From Epichloe hybrida (taxonomy: Eukaryota > Ascomycota > Sordariomycetes > Hypocreales > Clavicipitaceae): a stretch of 42,388 nt of DNA. Each line of letters starts with the position of its first letter. Positions within the stretch are counted from its first letter, which is position 1. The translations under genes were made by a program, and so were the position numbers. Under the pieces are notes generated by a model that made no database searches, was not told where the DNA came from, and saw only the letters and a list, made by a program, of their open reading frames with translations. This document shows, one piece after another, positions 34,329 to 42,388 of this stretch. The stretch spans positions 1 to 42,388 of the forward strand of contig JAFEKR010000117.1 of assembly GCA_019022495.1 (NCBI GenBank). The letters run 5' to 3'.

Positions 34329-37182
34329 TCAGACGGAGTATTTGGCGGTGAGCGTCTGGCGATCTTGAGGACACATCTGTCCGAGAAATTCGTTGAATTG
34401 TGGCATCATCTGCTTATACACGTTGAGGACCTTGTTTGCCAATATGTGTCAGTATAAACGGGTAGAGGCAGGATCATCGAGGTCTCAAACACAACTCACA
34501 TGCTGAAAGACGTCGTGAAGTTCCTGCTTCATTGTATCCGGTAATTCAGACTCGTCGTATTGAGCCAGGGCTACAAAGTAGTCTAGTAGAACCTTTTCAA
34601 TCGCCTGGGGATTCTGAGCAATGACCATGGAGAAGCCTTTGAAAGCCGAAGCCTTCTCATCGGTGGAGTCGACCTTCCTCATCACAGTGATAAAGTCCTC
34701 GGCAAAGGTCGGCAAAGCAGGGGCCAAGAGCTCTGAATTTTCTAATCCAAGCCGGCCAAGTGCAATAGCGGAGTTCTCAGCGAGACTCTTGGGCACCCGG
34801 GGGTTGCACATGATTTCAACAAGGTGTTTCAGCAGCCCTGGAACCCATTGCGCCATGCCTTTGCCATGCTGCATCGTAATCTCGCCGATGGACCAACAGG
34901 TGTTGTTGTAAGCCCCAAATCCATCACCAACTTCATCGTCGAGCATAGAATCCAGGTCGAGCTGCTTGAGGGCAATAGGTATTATGGTATCGAGATGAGG
35001 CTGCATCAAGTGATAAACGAAGTTTGCGCAATCTCCCAGCAAAGCGTAGGCAGACTGTCTGACCTCATCGGTTGGGTCTTCCATGCAGAATGTGAGCAAT
35101 TCAAAGAAGGGTTGGGGAGAGTTCTTGACGAGCTCCGTTGATGGTTCCTCTCCCAGTGCCTGAATGATTGCACTCAGGAGGTCGAGACTGGTGACCAAGA
35201 AATCCTTGTCAGGGCTATCGAAACCGACATTGCTTACGGCAGCCAAGCTCTGTTCCAGGTTCATGTGAACAATGTTGATGCAGCGAGCAAAGATGGGTGG
35301 CGCATATGGGGCAAACGACGGTCCCAAAGCCAAGGCGACATAAGATAGACACTCGAGAAGAGGGAAAACTTCTCTAGACTGGTCTGATACGATGTTATAT
35401 CTCTCATTGAGAGCGGGCATCAGCTGGTCTTTGAGCTCCGGGGTGGCCAGGAGCGATCCAGTGCGTTCTGCCAGCGTTTGCACACAGTCGTATAGGACGT
35501 ACATATTCTTGTCCTTGTACTTGCCAAAGCAACGAACAAATTGTTGGATGATAGGGCCGCAATATGGTTCCAAGTGGGAGCCTGCCTTGTATTCAATATT
35601 GGCAAAAGCAGACGCGCCAGCGGCCTGGACCTTCTTGTTTCTGTCAAGCATCTTTCTAAGAATGCCATCCATCAGAGGCACGAAGTACTGCTCTTTCTGT
35701 CCCCCAGAAAGCTCTGTGGCCCATTCAGAATAGCGGCCCAGAGTCCAGCACGTAATCTGACGAACGACTGGCTCAGGGTCCTCAAGTAGTGAAATCAGAT
35801 ATGGCATGAGTTGGGGGAGATGAGGCGCGACGACATCCATACATCCCTCGGCTACTGCACCCAAGGCCAAAACAGCTGCCTCACGATGAGGCCATTCGTC
35901 ATGTTTGAGATTCTGAGACAAGTAAGGGAAGATGGCTTCGAATACAGGGTTGCGAAAGTCCTTTGCGAAGACGTCCAAGGCAGCTGCGGAACATTTGCGA
36001 AGAGTCCATCTTTCATCGGGGTTTTCGTCTCCATCGTCGAGTTCGTCATCGATCTCCCCCTCTTCAGGATCATCATCCATCCCTGTGTTCTTGACTTGGG
36101 CATCACCGCTCTCGTTCTGATCAGCTGAATTACCATTTGCGGTGGTATTTCGGTTTAGATTTTTCTTTGCAAATGCAGGCTTGATGTCTTGTTCTTTGTC
36201 ATCTTCGTCCTCGTCGTCCGAGGCACCACCAAGAAGTGCAATATCTTCCCCGCTGTAGACCATGCACTCCAACAGAACGGGAATAATTTTGTTCAAGTAT
36301 GGCTGGAGGCCCTGCCACAAATCATCATGCTCCCCAACTGCCAACCAAAATTCGGCTGCCTCGCGTGCGAGGTCCTCATCGTCACCTTTCTGCTGAGAGA
36401 TGAGGTAGTCCACCAAACCGCCAATGTGAGGTTGTAACTTGTCAGGTCGTGTTTCAACAAGATGAACAAAGGCGCGACATACTTGGCGCCGTACATCGTG
36501 ACTGCTGTCGCTGGAGAGAACAAACAGCTGCTGCAAGAGGTCGTCAATGGAATCCAGCATTGCTTGCGAAGCTCGGGGGGTAAAATTGTTTATCGCAGTC
36601 AAAGCTCCAGCCCGAACTTTTGCAACCGGGCTCTTGGTAGCAGCTATGAGCTGGGGGAGTACGTGATTGAGCGGACGCTGTCCGTTCACCTCCCTTATGA
36701 ACACCCGGGGACTGTCCTCGCAGATTTTTGTCATGGCGGACATGGCACCCTCCTGGGCCTCGTTGGACACATTGCCGCTAGTGTTTCCAAACATGTCTAT
36801 CAACTGAGGGAGCAGATCCGGCCAAGTAAGCAAGCCGCCTCTTCGAATCACCTCAGTCGCAATATTTCCAGCATAGTTGCGAATCTGGACGTTCTTGTCT
36901 TGCAGGCCCATTGGAACGGCCATTCGTACAAATTTCAAGCTTTCTTCGGGTATGGTTTTCCACTCGTTCTTGACAGGCCAAGTAGTTGTTTATGTCTGGC
37001 GAGTTCTTCGCTTGTTGCAACATCTAGTCGAGTATTAGAACACCGTCTTTGTCAGCCGAGCTAGTTGGGGGAGGACGCACCACTTCAGCGTTTTTTTGGG
37101 CATTCTTATCGAGGCCGCTCAGGGAATCTTTAAGGCAAGCGGCGAGCTGCCTCACCGAGTCTGGGGACGGTTGCCAGGACAT
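34329..37182 (-). CDS. KAP104: Transportin / importin beta-2 (Kap104-like), interrupted near the N-terminus
   Basis: Exons on the minus strand: 37182-37081, 37023-34500 and 34430-34329. Introns are 37080-37024 (GTGCGT...CTAG) and 34499-34431 (GTGAGT...CAAG). The protein is a HEAT-repeat karyopherin that imports cargoes, typically PY-NLS RNA-binding proteins, in a RanGTP-controlled way. The match is clear: LRKCSAAALDVFAKDF, VRQITCWTLGRYSEW, PLLECLSYVALALGP and the acidic loop (DDEDEDDKEQDIKP plus an Asp/Glu-rich extension) characteristic of transportin. The start MSWQPSPDSVRQLAACLKDS is typical. At about 36972-36978, DINNYLA is followed at once, in a different frame, by VKNEWKTIPEES; family members carry roughly 27-40 more residues here. 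The original frame then hits a stop. With the frame change about 908 aa are encoded. Either an assembly deletion or a real lesion is possible. Confidence 0.9.
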
Positions 37183-38032
37183 GTTGGTGGCGGGTGATGG
37201 CGTCGATTCAACTCGAGTTATGGCTATTGCATGTCCTCACGGCGACGAAAGACCTGAACGCATATTAGCTACCGGTTGACAATCGCCATTACACAGTAGA
37301 ATTCAACTGCGTGAGAGTGCCCGCGAGCTAGATAGCCCAACAAGCAATGATGGCATACAAGTGATTTTTTAATGTTGCCCCTCTGCAAGAACAAGGGTCG
37401 TGGGGCAAGTAAGTGGTGGTAGTCGAGGCTCGAGGGCTCGCGAGCGGTGCGGGCAGCAGGTATTGGAGATTTAGAACTCGATTGAAAGGATCTTGTGGCA
37501 GTCGCATCGAGCAGCCTGTGCCACCTGTGCCTTGACTGTGAAAAAAAATAGTCGTTCAAGGCCGCTCAGGAACGATTGAACGTGTGCGCTTGCTGGACGA
37601 TGTCTGGCGGGGGAGCAGCGCCCGTTCCAGAATAGGTTGGCGGGTGCGATAACGATAACCCGGTGGCTCCGGTTCCAGGCCAGGGCAAGCAGCAATTTTT
37701 CCCCGGAAAGCCAGAATCATCCATCCGTTTCGAACCCAGTCCAGCTACCCTGGACAGTCAGTTGCAAATTGAAAAGAAAAGACACGTAGATGTTCATGCT
37801 GTGCTCACATATTCAGTTTCGTGCGTCACTTATGCGTATCACCATGGTGGTGCTAAAGATTTTATGACGTTCGGTACTGAATTGCTGTGAGGGATGGCGA
37901 GCACATTAACCGCGCCTTTGTCGGCAGTTATTGGAAGCAACCCAACACTTTCAAAGATGAAGACGGCATCTGAAGCCCCCTCATTGTCATCCATCCGAAG
38001 GCTTATCAAACACCTTATTTTCCAGTTTGTCA
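37183..38032. other. Divergent/tail spacer, possible broken small ORF
   Basis: This lies between the transportin start (-) and the 3' end of the PAC4-like gene (-). On the plus strand an ATG at 37600 with A at -3 opens MSGGGAAPVPE, then an in-frame TAG (37633-37635); the same frame stays open to 37890 (NPVAPVPGQGKQQFF...). No splice pair repairs it convincingly and I do not recognise the product, so it is not called a gene. Nothing else is seen. Confidence 0.45.
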
Positions 38033-38567
38033 TCATGAAAGATTTCCATTCACCGCCAGGGCTCCCACACCGGCCTCCTTGAGCTTATTTAGGATCACCT
38101 CAGCAATATTCTTGAAAGCCCCCATTTCTTCCTCCACTGTCCCTCCCATGCCTGCATTGGCGAAGCTCGCCGAGTTGGTGACATAGACGGGTAGTTGGAC
38201 TCGTCTCACGAGAAGCTTCGCCAGCCGCGTGGTGAACTCTAAGCTGGACTCTGAAGGGAACAACGTGGTTGCGAGAGGTTGCTTGTCATCAAAACGCTGC
38301 ACCCATTTCACCGTCAATCGATGATGAGATCAAGGCAGTTCAAACCGAACATATTAAAAAAAAAAAAAAAAAAAGGCTACTGACATTTGGTAGCGCATAG
38401 ACAAACGAGCCCATGGGCTTCGGACTGCCTACTTCACCCTGCGCTGCAGTCGTGAGAGACAGCACCAAGGCCTTGGCCTGCGTGCTGAGACGCAGGTAGA
38501 TGCGGGTATCGAGCGAGCGAGGGAGAGGTAACGAAAAGCTGACGACTCGGGTTTCGGGGACGGCCAT
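38033..38567 (-). CDS. Proteasome assembly chaperone 4-like protein
   Basis: Two exons, 38567-38385 and 38296-38033, encode 148 aa. The start ATG at 38567-38565 has good context (aagcATGG). The intron (38384-38297) begins GTCAGT, carries a poly-T run, has a TTGAC branch site and ends GTGCAG. The first exon is a beta-rich half (ETRVVSFSLPLPRSLDTRIY, SPKPMGSFVYALPN); the second continues with ATTLFPSESSLEFTTRLAKL, VYVTNSASF and a C-terminal helix (EEEMGAFKNIAEVILNKLKE). The order and length match fungal members of the PAC4 family (Poc4 in yeast, partner of a PAC3-type protein), which help assemble the 20S proteasome alpha ring in the cytosol. Assignment is by pattern recognition and is moderately secure. 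The gene lies head-to-head with the 39071 gene, sharing a 503-bp promoter region. Confidence 0.78.
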
Positions 38568-39070
38568 GCTTAAAGCAATCTGTGACAAATCCTGCTTGCC
38601 AAAGTAGGAATAATTTCCCTTCCAGCTTCCAGGCTTTGCTCACTATGCAAAGCGTCGAGGAGGGTAAGGATTTGCTGCCAGTGATGAAGCCTAATCGCCT
38701 TGTTTCCAGTGAGAGACGAGACGGGGAAATCACATGATTGGTTGGAGAAGCCTGTCTACGGATCCATACGGGTTGGCTGATTGGGTCCGTTGCGGCGTTG
38801 ACACACTTTCTCTGAGACCTCTCTTATCAAAGCTTCATTATCTACTCGGCGTTGGAGCTGAGGAAGGAAGACCAGTGCGCTCATTTGGTTAGGATGGAAG
38901 GGTAAGCCAATAACACCAACAAGAGGAAAAAAAAAAAAAAAAGGAAAAAGTCAAAGCCGTGTGATATTAGTCGGCGTCTGGCCATTGCCCCATCAATTTC
39001 GTACTCATCCTCAAAACCTCGACACAACATCATGAGCAGCGTCTAGCCAAGTCTTCGTCGAGGAACAATC
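38568..39070. other. Bidirectional promoter region
   Basis: 503 bp separate the divergent starts of the PAC4-like gene (-) and the N2227 methyltransferase (+). It holds a poly-A tract (about 38927-38942). No gene is seen; the region should carry both promoters. Confidence 0.5.
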
Positions 39071-40428
39071 ATGGCTGATGAGGTCCGCACGAAGATTTCC
39101 CAAGAGGCAGGTGCCTGGGAAGAGGTGGAGGAACATCTGGACGATCCCGAAGAGGTCAGAGTGATCTTCTGTGCTTTAGACTCATTTTCGTACGTTGGAT
39201 CCGAATCCTCTGTTACACGACCCGACAGTCACTTCACTCTCCTTCCACTCCCTCCCTCTATTGACAAATTGAAAAAGACCACATAAAACAAAACAAAAAC
39301 AAACAGAAATTTCCGTTGACTCCGTTCTGCTTTATTTCGCGTGCTAATGGTGCGATCCAGACAATACGCCAAAGTCGCTCACTTCAACGTCACTCACTTG
39401 CGACGTCGGTCGTTCTACGCCCTTCCCCAGGAACACTGGAAAATGCTCGCAGCTCCTCCGTTCAATTTCTTGGAAACCCTGGACAAGGCCGACGATGCCA
39501 TTGACGCTAATGCGGAGCTGGCCCGGGCCATCGTGTCCCACGGCCTGAGGAACTTCGCCTCACTTGCCAGCGTGTCACCTCAGGGCGAGCCCATGATGCC
39601 GCTTCAGTGGACGGGCGTCGCCAAGCACGCGGACATTGACAAGGCCAGGAGCACGATCCGCCAGTTCTACAGGGACTGGACGGCGGACGGCAGTTCCTGG
39701 TCCCGGGAGCTGGACTGGGAAGACTAGTGTTCGAGATCTGTCGAAGGGGCTACGAAGCCGAAGGCAACGAGATCTCCTACCACCAGCTCCTGGCATCGTC
39801 GCACATCTTGAACGACTGCCAAGTCGCCGGCAAATACACCATCTATCCCTGGGTACATGCCTTCTCAAACCACCTCACGCGGGAGAACCACCTCCGAGGC
39901 TACAAAGTCCCCGACGTCCATCCCGCGACCGAGCTCGCCAACTCTGTCAATGGCGGCGGCGGCGGCGGCGGCGGCATGTCCATGTGTGCAGCCGACTTCC
40001 TCTGCCTCTACTCGGACGACGACCACAGAGAGACGTATGATTCCGTGGCGAGCCTCTTCTTCTTGGACACTGCCCCTAACCTGATTCGCTATCTCCAAGT
40101 CATCCACCACTGCCTGCGCCCGGGCGGCATCCTCGTCAATGTCGGACCTCTGCTGTGGCATTTTGAGAACCAAGCCCCTGGCAACCATGGGCATGATGAC
40201 GACGGCGACGGCGAGCACGACTTCAACAATTCGTCCGGGATAGCTGATCCAGGTAGTTTCGAGCTGTCCAACGATGAGGTCATGGCGCTGTTGAAGAAAT
40301 TGGGGTTTGACGTCGAATGGACGCAGCTTGGCATTGAGGCGCCTTACATCCAGGACGAGGAGAGCATGTTGCGGACCGTGTACAAGGCTACTGCCTGGGT
40401 CGCGCGCAAGTCCGGGAGAGCAACATGA
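39071..40428 (+). CDS. N2227 / carnosine N-methyltransferase family protein, interrupted before SAM motif I
   Basis: Exon 1 is 39071-39189 and exon 2 starts at 39361; the intron begins GTACGT, has a GCTAAT branch site and ends TCCAG. The family transfers a methyl group from S-adenosylmethionine; human CARNMT1 makes anserine, while fungal substrates are unsettled. Family blocks are clear: YAKVAHFNVTHLRRRSFYAL, STIRQFYRDWTADG, then VPGAGLGRLVFEI (SAM motif I), GNEISYHQLLASS, VPDVHPAT, FFLDTAPNLIRY and CLRPGGILVNVGPLLWHF. At about 39690-39699 the frame changes: the upstream frame ends at a TAG (39725-39727), while motif I lies in the frame open to 40428. The segment that normally links DWxxEG to motif I (roughly 25-45 residues) is absent. 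About 394 codons remain. A GGC run encodes eight Gly (about 39953-39975). Assembly deletion or true disruption cannot be told apart. Confidence 0.85.
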
Positions 40429-40757
40429 TGGGCAGACAAAGTGACGATGCCAGACGTCATACCTTGAAGAAGAAGAGAGAAAGATTTTTTCCGTGAGCGC
40501 GGCGCATAATAATGAGAGGGGGTTTGAAGAGAGCCGCATGCCGGCATTGTTAGACAACACAGCGCAACTGGAGCAGTACAATAAGAACATGGCATATTGC
40601 ATTGCATTTGCACGTCAGAGATCGAGCCTTCTTTCCCTACCTATTCTCAACAGTAAACAAGAGTTGACCATCTAGGAAGAATAGAACAGAACAGCATAAT
40701 CATATACATTCCATGAGGGGTTTTTTTCCTTTTTTTTTTCTTCCCACATGGCGCAAT
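40429..40757. other. Convergent 3' spacer
   Basis: 329 bp between the stops of the methyltransferase (+) and the SDR (-). It is A/T-rich with a poly-T run near 40721-40739. No gene is seen; it should carry both transcript ends. Confidence 0.5.
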
Positions 40758-41759
40758 CTACAGCTTTGAGCTCCCTTGGCCATGGAAAGCCAGCTCACCT
40801 CGAGCCCACATGGCACCACCATCAATGGCAATAGCCTCTCCATTCACATGGGAGCCCGCCCGACTAGCCAGATACACTACCGCACCGGCGATATCCTCGG
40901 GCATTCCCAGTCTGCCCATGGGGTTGGCGTTTCCAATCTTGTCCGCCCCGCCAGCAATCTCCAGCAGCCCATTTGACATCTTGCTGGGGAAGAAGCCGGG
41001 ACAGATGGAATTGACGGTGATGTGCCGGGGACCCAGCTCAATGGCCAAGTTGCGGCCCAGATGAATCACGGCCGCCTTGCTAGCAGAGTAGCCATACGTG
41101 CCTTGCTTTCCGATCGTCCCGATGCCCAGACCCGCGACGCTGGCCGTGATGATGACGCGGCTGGGGCTGGTGCGCGACGCAGCCTTCTCCAGCAAGGGTG
41201 TGAAGACGCGGATGGTGTTGAAGACGGCCTTGACGTTGAGGTCCATGACCTTGGCGAATGCCTCGTCGGGGTGCGTGTCAAAGGCTTCGCCCCACGTGGC
41301 GCCGGCGTTGGCGAACAAGATATCCACGCGGTCCGTGTGTTTCTTGACTTCCTCCAGGAGGTGCTTCACACCCTTCATGTTGGCCGAGTCGGCGGGGACG
41401 GGAATGGCGACGGAGCCGGGCGCGCGGTTGGGAAGCGCATTGAGGGCTTTGCAGGCCTCGTCGCACGCAGCGGCTTTGCGGGAGGAGATGAAGACTTTGG
41501 AGGCGCCGGCCTGGAGGAAGCTGTCGGGAGATGCGAGTTAGCAGGCGATTGCGAGGGGACTGGAGGAGAGAAAGAGGGAGAAAAAAAAAAAAGAAAGAAA
41601 GAAAGAAAGCAGGGCTGAGTTTGCCGAAGCCTTCCTGTGCAGCGACACGTACGCAGAGGCGGCGTGCAGGCCGAGACCACGAGAACCGCCGGTGATGACG
41701 GCGACCTTTCCTTTGAGCGAGAAGAGAGAGGGGAAATCGTCCAATTGCGTTTCAGCCAT
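40758..41759 (-). CDS. Short-chain dehydrogenase/reductase (SDR)
   Basis: Two exons, 41759-41653 and 41520-40758, encode 289 aa. The start ATG has strong context (caccATGG). The intron (41652-41521) begins GTACGT and ends CGACAG, and contains a TTTC/poly-T repeat. It is a classical NAD(P)(H)-dependent SDR: the Rossmann motif TGGSRGLG at residues 23-30, NAG at 107-109, the active-site tetrad Asn131, Ser163, Tyr180 and Lys184 (YSASK), and CPGFFPSKM after the cofactor loop. The C-terminal GEAIAIDGGAMW is also typical. SSRK after the second strand suggests preference for NADPH. Similar fungal proteins are often annotated as 3-oxoacyl-ACP-reductase (RhlG)-like, but the substrate is not deducible. 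All catalytic residues are present. The 5' leader carries a 15-bp tandem repeat. Confidence 0.93.
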
Positions 41760-42388
41760 GGTGTTGTTTGGGGTTGACGATTTTGTGGTTGACGATTTTG
41801 TGGTTGACGATTTTGTGGTTGACGATTTTGTGGTGAGGATACGGGAGACGAGATTTTTTGCGCGAGAGGGTGAATGACGGGGAGGGGAAGCTGGGACTCG
41901 GTAGATGTAAACCTGACTTTTAGTCCACAAGTCCACAAGCAACCTGGGCTAGGTTTTGTATCATCTCGGTTTGGCCGGCGGAGATGATCAAAGCCTCGCC
42001 CTCCCCCTCAGGAACCAGCTTGAAGCGCTTGTTGGGGAGTTGCCGAGGTCTGGCATGGATGGGGCGGCATTGGGGCCGCTCTACGGAGCATGTACAACGT
42101 CTCTCGAGTCTCGGCTCGGTCAATTCCATGTGGGGTGCGGTGCAGCAGGCTTCGAGTTGCATCCAGTCACATTCATCAATCATCCAATATTGACATCTTG
42201 ATCACTATCAACTGCAATGTGGCGGGGCCGTCGTACGGGGCCGTGCGCAAAGAAGAAACAGACTGGAATCCTCAAGAGGGACAGTGACGAGATGAGCGTA
42301 TAGTTGAAGAAGAGTCGTGAACAAGGGAAAAAAAGATCAACGTGAAAGTCGTAGACGTGCACTTCCAAGACGAGAAAGATATTCCAAA
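41760..42388. other. SDR upstream region, right edge of window
   Basis: This is the promoter and leader side of the SDR gene. Beyond the 15-bp tandem repeat I see only short overlapping frames on both strands (for example 41920-42183, minus) with no recognisable product. A gene entering from the right edge cannot be excluded. Confidence 0.5.
41773..41832. repeat. 15-bp tandem repeat (GTTGACGATTTTGTG x4) in the SDR leader
   Basis: Four exact head-to-tail copies, ending GTG before the sequence diverges. The array starts 14 bp upstream of the SDR start codon, so it probably lies in the 5' untranslated leader of that mRNA. The unit contains TTGAC, the W-box-like core, but no binding protein is implied by context. 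Confidence 0.92.

Noticed and set aside
34329..41759. A biosynthetic or defence gene cluster at the right end (SDR plus methyltransferase plus regulator)
   Set aside because: The SDR and the N2227 methyltransferase are adjacent, but their other neighbours are housekeeping (transportin, proteasome chaperone), and no backbone enzyme or transporter is present.
41920..42183. 87-codon minus-strand frame near the right edge
   Set aside because: Starts within ambiguous sequence, overlaps similar frames on the plus strand and shows no recognised motif.

Overview
The window looks like nuclear DNA of a filamentous ascomycete, most likely a sordariomycete and plausibly Hypocreales. The support is: short introns (about 69-180 nt) with GTRNGT-type donors and CTNA-like branch sites; a Zn2Cys6 transcription factor; an N2227-family methyltransferase; an Ssh4-type SPRY protein; fungal-type transportin; and long gene-poor spacers rich in microsatellites. 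Species cannot be named from the sequence alone.

Layout, left to right. 1-1619 (-): 5' part of a large disordered protein running off the left edge. 4216-4965 (-): small conserved-looking protein with a KKVRF tail. 8372-9334 (+): endonuclease/exonuclease/phosphatase (EEP) family enzyme. 14466-16286 (+): 606-aa proline/arginine-rich protein. 18239-19060 (+): 273-aa highly charged protein. 20347-22111 (+, 3 exons): Ssh4-like membrane SPRY adaptor of endosome/vacuole sorting. 24614-27338 (-, 7 exons proposed): Zn2Cys6 transcription factor. 27339-34328: a 7-kb spacer with no convincing gene but many simple repeats. 34329-37182 (-, 3 exons): transportin (Kap104/importin beta-2). 38033-38567 (-, 2 exons): proteasome assembly chaperone 4-like. 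39071-40428 (+, 2 exons): N2227/carnosine N-methyltransferase family. 40758-41759 (-, 2 exons): short-chain dehydrogenase/reductase.

The genes do not form an obvious pathway or biosynthetic cluster. They are mostly housekeeping functions (nuclear import, proteasome assembly, membrane-protein sorting) mixed with fungal-specific proteins.

The most striking observation is that two conserved genes near the right end, transportin and the N2227 methyltransferase, each lack an estimated 25-45 residues at a strongly conserved place and change reading frame exactly there, while both flanks are otherwise well preserved. This is either a local assembly defect or genuine lesions. Other points are: a probable extra 3' exon in the Zn2Cys6 factor behind a weak donor; an 11-codon upstream ORF whose stop overlaps the Ssh4 start codon (ATGA); an 18-bp perfect palindrome; and eight exact copies of TACTCCGTA/TACGGAGTA confined to 23-34 kb.
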